From contig CACXIM010000028.1 in assembly GCA_902767725.1 (NCBI GenBank), positions 1 to 36,321 on the forward strand: a stretch of DNA of 36,321 bases, written 5' to 3'. The position numbers were made by a program, and so were the translations under genes. Below the pieces are notes generated by a model that was not told where the DNA came from, did not search any database, and worked only from the letters and a program-made list of their open reading frames with translations. Source of the DNA: an uncultured Bacteroidia bacterium. GTDB lineage: Bacteria; Bacteroidota; Bacteroidia; Bacteroidales; F082. Shown here one piece after another: positions 1 through 7,201 of the stretch; within the stretch, counting starts at the first letter, position 1, and each line of letters starts with the position of its first letter.

Positions 1-1
1 C

Positions 2-547
2 TTTTGGGTCACATGGTATCAGGATGGCACTTGGAAACGCACACGTGATAAAATCAGCGATACCAATGTGCATATCCAATTGCCAGTCTATAAAGACACG
101 AAAGCCACCATGTTGGCTTTCTGTTATGAAAACGGCAGGGTGAATACTGTTGAATGGAGTAAGTTCAGAAGAGGTGCAAACTTGAATGTCCTTCAGACCA
201 AGAAACCTTGGAACGATGATAATGGCAACCCAAAGAACATCTTTTTAATGCTGCCGACAGATTATCTCGTGGGCTATAGTGTAGATAGTAATGGCGTTAT
301 GAAAGTTAAGCTTCATTCTATACTTGATTATCCGACTAACGATTCGTCTAAAGCCAAGGGCGGATCTTTCCTGCCTGACAATTGCAGTATCAAGACCTAC
401 GCTGTCATAGGCTCGGAACACAAGAAAAAAGTGGCGCATCTGATTGTACCCAAGGCAAAACGTTCACAAGATGCCGGTATTCCACTTGATAGCGTGTCAT
501 GTAAGACAGAGATTGAGTATCTTGAAAAGGTCTTAACGCAAGAATAA
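2..547 (+). CDS. C-terminal part of an unrecognised protein, cut by the window edge
   Basis: The frame is open from the first bases of the window, so this is the 3' end of a longer gene. A GTG at 68 is in frame, but the reading before it (FWVTWYQDGTW...) looks like real protein, so the start lies outside the window. The visible 181 residues have alternating hydrophobic and charged stretches typical of beta-rich folds (for example TMLAFCYENGRVNTVEW and DYLVGYSVDSNG), loosely recalling beta-propeller or pinwheel repeats, but I do not recognise the family. There is no membrane segment and no clear catalytic motif. The gene is followed by a strong hairpin at 582-628. Confidence 0.7.
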   Translation, partial: FWVTWYQDGTWKRTRDKISDTNVHIQLPVYKDTKATMLAFCYENGRVNTVEWSKFRRGANLNVLQTKKPWNDDNGNPKNIFLMLPTDYLVGYSVDSNGVMKVKLHSILDYPTNDSSKAKGGSFLPDNCSIKTYAVIGSEHKKKVAHLIVPKAKRSQDAGIPLDSVSCKTEIEYLEKVLTQE

Positions 548-581
548 ACTGAAAAGTTGTGTTTTTCTCGACACCCAAAAC

Positions 582-628
582 TCCGTGAGACCCATATCTG
601 AACCATTTTAGATATGGGTCTTCACGGA
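582..628. terminator. Long hairpin after the first gene, probable terminator
   Basis: TCCGTGA (582-588) plus an 11-base arm (589-599) pair with an 11-base arm (610-620), a one-base bulge and TCACGGA (622-628). The result is an 18-bp stem with a 10-nt loop. No T-run follows, so intrinsic termination is uncertain. It lies 35 bp after the stop codon and before the leader of the WG-repeat gene. Confidence 0.5.
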
Positions 629-744
629 TTGAGACGTGGGGAGCGTTATGTTTAATTTTAATTTCGCCTTCAAGTTGAAAAAACCATTCCCTGCCACTAT
701 ATATCCATAGAAAACCGATTCATTAACCCTAAAACCAAATTGCT

Positions 745-1380
745 ATGGAAAACAACAACGAATCCAAGAACAACTTTTCAGAAGTCTTCACCGGCGAAAA
801 CGGCAAAAAAGGCGTGAAGCTCAGCAATGGCAAGGTGGTCATCCCTGCGCTTTACGACGAGATTGCCTATACTTACGACAGTTTTGAAGCCGATACTCGT
901 CCTTATGTGGCTATGAAAGACGGCAAATACGGACTGGTGCTCCCCGACGGCAAGGGAACCGAGCTTACACCGTTTGTCTATGAGGGAATCTTCGCTGTGC
1001 CTGAAATTCTCAATCACTTCCTTTACAAGAAGGAAAAAGGCGAACGCTTTGGTATTATGGCAATGGACGGTCGCGAAGTCACCCCCTGCAACCTCGATTC
1101 CTACAGTTGCGACGGCCAGACGGTCTATTTCCGTAGCGGCAATCACCAAGGACTCTGGCAGTGGGTTATCGACGAACTGCTGGAACCCATCTACGACGAC
1201 ATCGAAGTTCTCAACATTGACGAGGCCACACTGTTCACCCTTAATGGTAAGAAAGGCTATGTGAAGGTCGAAGACCACAGCTTTATTCCAGCAAGTCTGA
1301 AAGAAACCATGGATGAGGACGCATGGCACGATATGCTGATTGAGTGCTTCTGCGACCAGTATCTTGATATTATAAGCTAA
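745..1380 (+). CDS. WG-repeat protein
   Basis: A 211-residue protein without a signal peptide. It contains about five degenerate copies of a unit of roughly 30 residues of the WG (KWG) type: KGVKLSNGKVVIPALYDEI, KYGLVLPDGKG...VYEGI, RFGIMAMDGREV, QGLWQWVIDELLEPIYDDI and KKGYVKV...FIP. This is the pattern G-(hydrophobic)-x-x-x-G-x-x-I-P-x-x-YD-x-I. WG repeats are common in Bacteroidota and are thought to be beta-propeller-like interaction modules; no enzymatic role can be assigned. It is a single gene between a hairpin upstream and a candidate RNA downstream. The start ATG is preceded by an A-rich leader and no Shine-Dalgarno sequence. Confidence 0.8.
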   Translation: MENNNESKNNFSEVFTGENGKKGVKLSNGKVVIPALYDEIAYTYDSFEADTRPYVAMKDGKYGLVLPDGKGTELTPFVYEGIFAVPEILNHFLYKKEKGERFGIMAMDGREVTPCNLDSYSCDGQTVYFRSGNHQGLWQWVIDELLEPIYDDIEVLNIDEATLFTLNGKKGYVKVEDHSFIPASLKETMDEDAWHDMLIECFCDQYLDIIS

Positions 1381-1464
1381 TACTTAACACGTTGATTCTG
1401 CATATCTTACTAATCACCCCGTGTTTTTTTTCTTAAAAATGGCCTAAGTATCAGACCTTTTGTG

Positions 1465-1575
1465 TACTTTTGGAGTCCCTTGTGAATGAAACAAGGTACC
1501 GAACCTGGAGAAAACCTCCTGTCATATCAAAGGCGGCAGTCGGTTGATAATTCTTTGGTTGGTTCGGCACCTTGA
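1465..1575 (+). ncRNA. Candidate structured small RNA with its own -7 box
   Basis: A perfect Bacteroidota-type -7 box TACTTTTG lies at 1465-1472, with no good -33 box visible. It is followed at about the expected transcription start by the hairpin CCTTGT (1478-1483)/ACAAGG (1491-1496). An overlapping long-range stem pairs 1493-1505 with 1561-1573 (12 of 13 bases) and encloses an inner GGAG/CTCC hairpin (about 1507-1518). No reading frame of note covers the segment. The two outer folds compete for ACAAGG, which could allow switching. Class unknown; this rests on paper folding only. Confidence 0.35.
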
Positions 1576-1601
1576 CTCAACACATAGAAGCGTCGTCTGC
1601 T

Positions 1602-2342
1602 TTATTCTTTGCCGGGAATTTCAGACGGCGTTTCTTTTTTGCCCTTACGGCGGCGCACCTTGGCGTTCTCTGCCCTGATTTGGGCATCGACGAGTCGGGC
1701 AAATGCCGCGTAAGTGGCGAGGTCCTCGTTGCACTTGGCTTCGAGATGCACCACCAGCTTCTGGTTAATGTATTCGACAATCTCGTCCTTCAGGTCGGTG
1801 GCCGATAGGGTCTTGTCCTTTTGTAGTTGGAGCTGATACTCCAACAGTGAGCTGTCGAATGCCTTTTGTGCCTCACGAAGCTTATCCACCGCAGTCTTCA
1901 GGTCGACCAAGCCTTCCAGGTGGGAGACTATGTCGGTTTCGGAGAGGCGACGGAGCATCGCGGTGATCAGGGCGGTTTTGCTCTGGTAATTGCCTTCCTG
2001 TATCGAAGAAAGGAAGTTCTCGAACACAGGACGTAACACAGTCCAATGGGACTGGACGGTTTCGTCGGACAGCTTGTCGTAACCCTTCTTGAGGTTGACC
2101 AAGGCGCTGACGCAGCGGTTGCGATGCGTGTCTTGTACCTCAAGCGAGTTGATGAGACGGTTGTTCCGTAACGAATCCAGGATACGATCCGACAGACCTT
2201 TCAGGTCTGCCATCACGTTGCGCAGACGTATGTCTGCTTTCAGCTCGGTTGCGCAGCTCTCGTATGAGCCGCACAGGTTGTGGGCCAGGCCCGCCACTTC
2301 GGCGACCTTAAGCCCTCTAAAAAGATGTGTCATGTTATACAT
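1602..2342 (-). CDS. DUF6261-like helical protein
   Basis: A 246-residue, strongly alpha-helical, charge-rich protein: MTHLFRGLKVAEVAGLAHNL near the start, then long helices such as LVNLKKGYDKLSDETVQSHW and DLKTAVDKLREAQKAFDSSL, and a basic tail RRRKGKK. The helix pattern and the LKKGYDKL / VDLKTAVDKL blocks resemble the Bacteroidales DUF6261 family, whose function is unknown. The frame is open back to an ATG at 2687, but the 115 residues before 2342 have an unnatural composition and overlie a hairpin array, so I start at 2342 (2333 is equally possible). It lies downstream of the XRE/PIN-like pair and may be cotranscribed with it. Confidence 0.55.
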   Translation of the reverse strand: MYNMTHLFRGLKVAEVAGLAHNLCGSYESCATELKADIRLRNVMADLKGLSDRILDSLRNNRLINSLEVQDTHRNRCVSALVNLKKGYDKLSDETVQSHWTVLRPVFENFLSSIQEGNYQSKTALITAMLRRLSETDIVSHLEGLVDLKTAVDKLREAQKAFDSSLLEYQLQLQKDKTLSATDLKDEIVEYINQKLVVHLEAKCNEDLATYAAFARLVDAQIRAENAKVRRRKGKKETPSEIPGKE

Positions 2343-2683
2343 AATAGTATGCTTTATGACCGCCACCTTTGATATATTTCCATCTCTCTTGCCCAGCGGA
2401 ACGCAGGTTGGCTTTTTTCTGTCGTCAAAAAGGCAAGCGGAGAGATTTTCCACGTTTTTCGCGTGCAAACGCCCCAATTGTTGTCGGGGCTGCACTTTTC
2501 CCGCGCAAAAAGCTCGCGCTGTGGTCTGGCTGTCCCTTTTCTGTCGTGAAAAGGCCAAGCCGGCAAAAGGTCTTCCCATGCACGCTCCGAACGGGCACGA
2601 TGAGGCGTTCCATTCGGTAGGTGGAATGGGGCTTCGGGCAGAGGCAAATAAAGTTGCCGTGGTAGTGATGTCAAAACGTAATA
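2343..2683. repeat. Gene-free segment with an array of short hairpins
   Basis: This 341-bp stretch separates the PIN-like gene from the DUF6261-like gene. It holds hairpins with A/T-rich stems at 2411-2434, 2453-2471, 2495-2512 and 2535-2554, spaced about 40-44 nt apart, plus GCCCC/GGGGC at 2471-2490. The first and last share the 11-mer TTTTCTGTCGT (2415-2425 and 2537-2547). Both strands are open in several frames, but the peptides look like repeat read-through (LFTTEKG, FLRGKSA, FAREKRG, FDDRKKP). It is probably a repetitive intergenic element and not protein-coding. Confidence 0.6.
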
Positions 2684-3175
2684 TCATCGTCTATAGGTTG
2701 TTGCATGGTCTTCTTCTGTTGTGTCTGCCTTGTCCTTGTAATAGGACTTCAAGCGACTCTTGCGCCAATGGTCACGACATCGTCGTTCGCATATTTCCTC
2801 AAGTTCCCTGAGGCTCACAATAGCCACGCCCTTTCGCATGGCATAACGGCTTAGGTAGCCTTTTTCGGCCAGCAGGATGTAGCCTTCGCTCTTGGCGCAT
2901 TCCACCGCGACGAAGTCCTGGAGGGTGAGGCAGCGATGTTGTTCGCAATGGTCAAACTCTTCGCAATAGCGGAACTTCTCCTGTTCTGGGAAGCGTAGCT
3001 CTTCGAGGTCTCCTTTGCGCAAGTGGGTTTGAAGTCGTTCAAGGGTTTTGGCACTCAGCCGGGACGCTTGGTAGAGGTCGAGGCTGAAGAGGGTGATGCC
3101 GGCATACTTGCTTTTCTTGGGCAAGTCATCGGCAAATAGGTTTGCAAGCTGATCAATAGAGATGATGATTTTCAT
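2684..3175 (-). CDS. Small PIN-like protein, candidate toxin partner
   Basis: A 163-residue protein encoded 3 bp after the stop of the XRE/ImmA-IrrE-like gene, so the two are almost certainly cotranscribed. The N-terminus MKIIISIDQLANLF resembles the first strand and Asp of PIN-domain nucleases. Residues 87-125 (DFVAVECAKSEGYILLAEKG...) resemble the C-terminal half of a PIN fold, where A-x-x-x-G-x-x-L-L-T-x-D is expected. The usual T-x-D is replaced by A103-E104-K105, so metal binding may be altered or lost. The C-terminus is basic (RRCRDHWRKSRLKSYYKDK). Pairing of COG2856-type regulators with PIN-like toxins is a predicted toxin-antitoxin arrangement; the assignment here rests on context and weak motifs. 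Its stop overlaps an ATG at 2687 (ATGA). Confidence 0.5.
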   Translation of the reverse strand: MKIIISIDQLANLFADDLPKKSKYAGITLFSLDLYQASRLSAKTLERLQTHLRKGDLEELRFPEQEKFRYCEEFDHCEQHRCLTLQDFVAVECAKSEGYILLAEKGYLSRYAMRKGVAIVSLRELEEICERRCRDHWRKSRLKSYYKDKADTTEEDHATTYRR

Positions 3176-3178
3176 TTC

Positions 3179-4243
3179 TTATACAAATATGTTTTTAGGG
3201 TCAATGGAATCCACCTCGACGCCGAGCAGCGAGGCTGCCTTGGCGGGGGTGATGAGTTCGTTGCTAAGGGCTTGCAGCACGAGGCGGCGCAAGTAGGTGG
3301 TGTTTTCGGGCTGCCAGAGGCTTTTGCGCACCCGGGCGCGGAGTTCTACATTGGTTTTCTTTTTTACTGTGATGTTAAAGCGCTTGAAATAGGCGTCATC
3401 GATGATTTCGTGTTGATGGGCTTTGTACATGAGGGCCTCTATGGAGATGCCAAAGTCGCGTTGCATGCCGACCAACTCCTCGAAGGTGAGGTTTTTGCGT
3501 TTCTCGCCTAGGCGTTCGATAAGGACTGAAGCGGGGATGAGCATCTCGCTGGCGAAGGCGTTGCAGAGGCGTTCGACGTCGGCACCCTCCTCGAAACGGA
3601 GCAGCAGATGCGCCATCTCGTGGAAGAGGGTGAAGCGTTTGCGTTCTGGTTCGTAGGTGGCATTGAGGACGACCAGTGGGGTGTGGTCGACCATGGCGCT
3701 GGTGCCGTCAAACTTTGAGTCGGCCTCCACCTCCACGATGCGGAAGCCGAGCGACTCAAGTAGGGCGATAGGGGTGAAGATAGGGGCTTTGCCGAGGCCG
3801 AGTTCGTTGCGGAGGCGTTGTGCCATGGCTTCGGCTTGGATGAAGGTGGCGACAGGGGTGTCGCTGTAGTCAAGTTGAAAGGGTTGGTTGATGTTGCACA
3901 CCTGTTCGATGTCGGCGATGCGTTCCATCTGGTCGGTGGCCATTTGCTGGATGGCGGCAATTTGTTTGGTGCCTAGCGAAGCCCGCTTCCGGAATTTCCA
4001 GGCACTGGCAGGGATGGTGACGGTGAAGGGGTGGTGGAAATAATCGATGTCCACCCCAAGCGCGATGGCGAGGGCCGCCTGCACCTCGCTTGTCGGCATC
4101 ATCTTGCCCGTCTCGTACTTGGCGATGGCGTTGGCCGATAGCCGTATGCCGAGCCTCTCGCTGAGCTCGCGTTGCGAGAGGCACCGCATCTTACGGGCAT
4201 TGGCCAGCCGTTCTCCAAATACCGTGTTTACTTCTTCATTCAT
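3179..4243 (-). CDS. XRE-family regulator with ImmA/IrrE-type metallopeptidase domain
   Basis: A 354-residue two-domain protein. Residues 10-66 form an XRE/Cro helix-turn-helix (GERLANARKMRCLSQRELSE, then a recognition helix near ANAIAKYETGK). Residues 130-240 form an ImmA/IrrE-like (COG2856) zinc-protease domain with the HEMAH motif at 208-212 and a downstream Glu in FASEMLIP (E233). In ICEBs1 ImmA cleaves the repressor ImmR, and IrrE/PprI cleaves DdrO; proteins fused to their own XRE domain are frequent antitoxin-type regulators. It is the first gene of a minus-strand unit with the PIN-like protein. The promoter region contains two TTTGCAAA palindromes (4323-4330, 4361-4368) that could be its operators, and a -7 box at 4327-4334. 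Confidence 0.88.
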   Translation of the reverse strand: MNEEVNTVFGERLANARKMRCLSQRELSERLGIRLSANAIAKYETGKMMPTSEVQAALAIALGVDIDYFHHPFTVTIPASAWKFRKRASLGTKQIAAIQQMATDQMERIADIEQVCNINQPFQLDYSDTPVATFIQAEAMAQRLRNELGLGKAPIFTPIALLESLGFRIVEVEADSKFDGTSAMVDHTPLVVLNATYEPERKRFTLFHEMAHLLLRFEEGADVERLCNAFASEMLIPASVLIERLGEKRKNLTFEELVGMQRDFGISIEALMYKAHQHEIIDDAYFKRFNITVKKKTNVELRARVRKSLWQPENTTYLRRLVLQALSNELITPAKAASLLGVEVDSIDPKNIFV

Positions 4244-4322
4244 CTTTTTTTACTTTTTTCATGGATTAGACTCTTCTTTACATTTTATTAATTAAGGTAT
4301 GATTATTTCCATAGTCTTTCGG

Positions 4323-4368
4323 TTTGCAAAAATACAATATTTTTGAAATCTTGAATACATTTTGCAAA
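4323..4368 (-). promoter_or_regulatory. Promoter/operator candidate of the XRE gene
   Basis: On the minus strand TATTTTTG (4327-4334) matches the Bacteroidota -7 box TAnnTTTG, about 85 bp before the start codon. The octamer palindrome TTTGCAAA occurs at 4323-4330 and again at 4361-4368, 38 bp apart, bracketing the likely promoter. That is the geometry expected for an autoregulating XRE repressor. No convincing -33 TTTG is visible. The rest of 4244-4564 is A/T-rich with a mosaic repeat at 4464-4504. Confidence 0.4.
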
Positions 4369-4463
4369 AAATATGATTTTTTTTCGTATTTTTTTCTATT
4401 CCAAGTTGAAAATGTCATAAACTGAAGCTATAAAATAGTTGTGTGAGCATTTAGCCAGCAACA

Positions 4464-4523
4464 GTCAGCCATGGCGCTACCGAGCTGATAGCTTACAGCT
4501 TAGAATTCTGTATATTAGTTTTG
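4464..4523 (+). repeat. Mosaic repeat plus -7 box before the DUF4919-like gene
   Basis: GTCAGCCATGG-C-GCTAC-C-GAGCTGATAGCT (from 4464) recurs with two substitutions at 5109, on the other side of the gene. In each copy a TAGTTTTGAA (-7 box TAGTTTTG, 4516-4523; second copy 5168-5175) follows 50-60 bp later. The gene is thus flanked by direct repeats that include a promoter-like element. Downstream of the box, 4524-4564 is an A-rich leader containing TTACTTAATAA. Confidence 0.55.
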
Positions 4524-4564
4524 AACCTTTACTTAATAAATAACCACCAAATTCAACTACAGCT

Positions 4565-5092
4565 ATGAATACAGACTACCCCAAGAAAGTAAACTACCAA
4601 GACTACGAAAACGCCTTCAACAGCTATTGGCTGAATAAATTCGTAGAAGGTCAACTGCGTGATTTCGACACGGAAACCATGCGCGGCTTGATCTATGGCT
4701 ACACCTTTACGAAGGATTATGCGAATGGCATTATCCCCGACGAACTCAGCGCGGAGTATTGGAAGCAGAAAAACAAAGGCAGGCTTTCAGGCTCCCAACG
4801 ATTAACTTGCGCACAACTTTCCCTTTCAGAATACCTGGGACAAGAACTACTGATTTGCGAGGCGATAGAAAGTACAGGGAAGGGCACGCTCGACGATCCG
4901 TATTGCGTCATCTGCGTGGGGCATGAATACGAGTTTCTCAGAAGATACTATCCGACCATGAGGGTGGTGAGTCAGCGCCTGCTTCCAGGACATATTGATT
5001 GTCTTGAGCTAGAAGAGGAAGGCGGATATACAGAGACCATCTATTTCGACAACAGCCGTTGGTTTGAGAGAGGGAAAACACATGTTTTATAG
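4565..5092 (+). CDS. DUF4919-like protein (paralogue 1)
   Basis: A 175-residue soluble protein. It is a clear paralogue of the gene at 9246-9782: both begin MN-DYP-KVNY and share FDTE, LIYGYTFT-DYA-GIIPD, DPYCVICV/NPYCVICV, HEYE and SRWFER. The YYGY-like motif near residue 45, the GxGTxxxPYxVI block and the EYE motif resemble DUF4919, a family of Bacteroidota proteins of unknown role. No signal peptide. It stands alone, has its own TAGTTTTG -7 box and is flanked by direct repeats, which suggests it moves or duplicates as a unit. Function unknown. Confidence 0.7.
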   Translation: MNTDYPKKVNYQDYENAFNSYWLNKFVEGQLRDFDTETMRGLIYGYTFTKDYANGIIPDELSAEYWKQKNKGRLSGSQRLTCAQLSLSEYLGQELLICEAIESTGKGTLDDPYCVICVGHEYEFLRRYYPTMRVVSQRLLPGHIDCLELEEEGGYTETIYFDNSRWFERGKTHVL

Positions 5093-5108
5093 CCGTCAGC
5101 TATTAGCC

Positions 5109-5177
5109 GTCAGCCATGGTGCTACTGAGCTGATAGCTAACTGCTTTTGGCCAATGATGAAACCGGATAGTTTTGAA
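5109..5177 (+). repeat. Second copy of the mosaic repeat and promoter-like motif
   Basis: This is a direct repeat of 4464-4525: GTCAGCCATGG-T-GCTAC-T-GAGCTGATAGCT, followed by TAGTTTTGAA at 5168-5177. No gene follows for more than 300 bp. It may therefore be the promoter scar of a lost gene, or one end of a duplication unit containing the DUF4919-like gene. Confidence 0.5.
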
Positions 5178-5299
5178 TAGACAAAAAAATATTTGTTATT
5201 CCGGTTGAATAATCCAATCAGCAACGCTATAACACTATAGACATAAACAAACTTCCATTAATAAGTCGATGAGCAAATAAGTTTACATACTTGACACGA

Positions 5300-5461
5300 G
5301 ACTGAGGGACTAGGACTTGTGACCATGACGGCTTCTGGCCTCTGGCTTTTGGCTTCTGGCAGCTTATCGAAAAACCTAAGAGCTTAGTTATATCATCGAG
5401 CTGCCAGTAGCCAGTGGCCAATAGCTATGGTCAATGGTCATGGTCAAAAAGTCCTGAAGTC
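5300..5461. repeat. Large imperfect palindrome of the mosaic leader family
   Basis: The left arm 5300-5362 (words GGGACT, GGACTTGTGACCATGAC, TGGCC, CTCTGGC, CTGGCAG) pairs imperfectly with the right arm 5401-5461 (CTGCCAG, GGCCA, GGTCATGGTC, AGTCCTGAAGTC). The loop region is 5363-5400. Together with the repeat at 5109-5177 and an A/T-rich segment this fills the 419-bp gap 5093-5511. The element ends 50 bp before the next start codon. The same word set recurs at 12640-12834 and 21949-22059. Confidence 0.65.
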
Positions 5462-5477
5462 ATAAGATATTGCAGTT

Positions 5478-5485
5478 TAATTTTG
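5478..5485 (+). promoter_or_regulatory. -7 box in a leader motif shared by three genes
   Basis: TAATTTTG matches TAnnTTTG and lies in the sequence GCAGTTTAATTTTGAACAG, followed by TTACTTAA. Almost the same leader occurs before 12885 (TAATTCTG at 12852-12859, then TTACTTAATAA), and a variant before 4565 (TAGTTTTG at 4516-4523, then TTACTTAATAA). The shared block suggests a common promoter class. The predicted transcript start is about 20 nt before the ATG. Confidence 0.45.
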
Positions 5486-5511
5486 AACAGTTACTTAAAA
5501 AATCAATCATC

Positions 5512-6651
5512 ATGGGCATCATCAAAACACACGACGACTTCAAACATCCTGAAGGGAAAATCCAACTGTTGAACGGCAATGTACTCGATTGCTATCCATT
5601 GGAACAGCCAAAGGCAAAAGTGGACAATGAACTGAAATTGGATACTAACGGCGCTTATATGAGTGTTGGAAAGCCCAAACCAGTTGCGACACCAACAAAC
5701 GACGAGCAAAAGAAAAAGGAGGAAAGTCTTTTCTTGCACAACGCTTTCCTGTTTCTCCAGCATAGGGATAGGATCATGTCGGATAGCCGCATGTTCCTTT
5801 GCCCTCTTCCTATCCAAAATGGGTTGGCTTACACGGGAACGAGCGGATTCAGCCGTCCGACACTGGGCGTTTATATCGAATGGTGGCTCAATTGCGAAGA
5901 AGCTACGGTTTTCAAGAAAACTAGGGTTTTCAAGAAAGACAAGACTAAGTGGCTCGTGTACCGAATTGCGGGCAGTCCTTTGTCGGGAGCCAACCGTTGC
6001 GGCATCGTCAACGAAAAGGGAGAAACGGACTCGGAATCCCTCGCCGGCTCATTCTCGCCTGTGTGGTCGAGTTTTATGAGGATCAACAACCGTTATGACG
6101 AAGCCAAGAGCCTGTACCAGGCGTACACGTTGGAGAAGACCGTTGAAATCATGGAGAAAGAAGGCCTCACTGCTGTCAATGACATGGACTTACAAATCCT
6201 TTTCTTAGACAGCGAACTTCGGCGGCTGAGAAAAACCACGACAGATAAAATAGCGTGTCTCCAAAGCAAGATAGAAAGCCTAAAATTCCAATTGTTTTAT
6301 GACCATCGAGTCGAGTTGAAGGCTTTCGTGGCGGAATACAAGGAAAGGGAAAGCCAGGTGTTGCGTCGGGCAGAGGAAATCACCGAAGAGTGCAAGGAAC
6401 TGCGCCGCAAGCTTAAGTTGTTTGAACTCAACAACAAGCAGTATCAAGAGCAGCTAACGCCATTGAGAAAGGAGAGGAAAGAGAATACTTATCAACTGCA
6501 TCGTTTTTGCGACGATACACTTGACGGGTTGTTTCCTGACCTTCATATCTCTTTGAGTGACGTGGAGCGTTTCTTGGACGATCCCAGGTTGTCAGCCCCT
6601 TTACAATCCGCACGGAAGAGGTTTTTTTCTCACGGCAGTGACGAAAAATAA
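5512..6651 (+). CDS. Unrecognised protein with C-terminal coiled coil
   Basis: A 379-residue protein starting MGIIKTHDDF; the frame is open 14 codons further upstream, but those overlap the promoter-like leader, so the ATG at 5512 is preferred. Residues about 1-220 are globular with many aromatic residues (GVYIEWWLN, FSPVWSSFMRINN). Residues about 225-330 form a long charged coiled coil (LDSELRRLRKTTTDKIACLQ, then REEITEECKELRRKLK-like heptads). The C-terminus is a short globular piece. No signal peptide, membrane span or catalytic motif is evident. It is the first gene of a plus-strand run; its leader contains a large palindrome. Confidence 0.75.
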   Translation: MGIIKTHDDFKHPEGKIQLLNGNVLDCYPLEQPKAKVDNELKLDTNGAYMSVGKPKPVATPTNDEQKKKEESLFLHNAFLFLQHRDRIMSDSRMFLCPLPIQNGLAYTGTSGFSRPTLGVYIEWWLNCEEATVFKKTRVFKKDKTKWLVYRIAGSPLSGANRCGIVNEKGETDSESLAGSFSPVWSSFMRINNRYDEAKSLYQAYTLEKTVEIMEKEGLTAVNDMDLQILFLDSELRRLRKTTTDKIACLQSKIESLKFQLFYDHRVELKAFVAEYKERESQVLRRAEEITEECKELRRKLKLFELNNKQYQEQLTPLRKERKENTYQLHRFCDDTLDGLFPDLHISLSDVERFLDDPRLSAPLQSARKRFFSHGSDEK

Positions 6652-6757
6652 TCCTTCTGGTTGAAAAATCGAAACATCGTTTCTATTATTTATTGTACGG
6701 CAGGGTGCCAGTATGCGGGTTTAACCTCGGGGAAAAACAATATAAAACAAAGTAACT

Positions 6758-7132
6758 ATGGAGATTAAAGATTTGAGCAAAACCGACTTCAAGGCTGTCG
6801 TCAAGCAAAACAGCAAAGCGGCACGCCAATTCGTAATTGAAAATGGCGTAATGTACGAGCAAGTGACTGTCGACAACATCCAGTATCGTCACAAGTTGCT
6901 TTCTGTACGTCCCCTGAGCAAAGAGGCGCTTGACAGGAAGGTGCAAGCCATTCAGCCAGGCACCCTGCCCATTCGCCTCAAAGAGAGTGCCGAAGGCGAA
7001 GTCTTGGCACTCGTATGTGGTGGCAAGACGGTGCTTTATTACCATCTGCCTATCAACTCGAAAGAGCAGAAAGCCCGTGCCCAACAAATGGTTTATTGTT
7101 ATGCCAAAAGCTTAGTCGCCAAGGCAGCATGA
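6758..7132 (+). CDS. Small unrecognised protein
   Basis: A 124-residue soluble protein starting MEIKDLSKTDFKAVVKQ. It is rich in short beta strands and conserved-looking loops (KLLSVRPLSKEALDRKVQ, LALVCGGKTVLYYHLPINSKEQKARAQQMV). I do not recognise the family. It lies 106 bp after the coiled-coil gene and 69 bp before the next start codon. The gap upstream carries a GGTTGAAAAATC word (6659-6670) that recurs before the AAA+ ATPase and the esterase-LRR genes. Confidence 0.7.
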   Translation: MEIKDLSKTDFKAVVKQNSKAARQFVIENGVMYEQVTVDNIQYRHKLLSVRPLSKEALDRKVQAIQPGTLPIRLKESAEGEVLALVCGGKTVLYYHLPINSKEQKARAQQMVYCYAKSLVAKAA

Positions 7133-7201
7133 GGGCTAAGGATCGGAAAAGTTACATTTCGCTAAAGAATAAAAACTGTAACTCGCAACAAATTGTCTAT
7201 T

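Noticed and set aside
1493-1573. Integron attC site or group II intron end at the long inverted repeat
   Set aside because: No GTTRRRY/RYYYAAC core pair and no domain V-like sequence; no integrase or reverse transcriptase nearby.
2411-2555. CRISPR array at the evenly spaced hairpins
   Set aside because: The repeated units are not identical, only 18-24 nt hairpins with a shared core, and there are no cas genes.
2343-2687. N-terminal extension of the DUF6261-like gene from an ATG at 2687 that overlaps the previous stop
   Set aside because: The 115 extra residues have an unnatural composition and lie over a hairpin array that is open in several frames on both strands; the family-like sequence starts only at 2342 or 2333.
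7193-7201. TTG start for the 424-residue protein
   Set aside because: An ATG follows nine bases later in frame and nothing favours the TTG.
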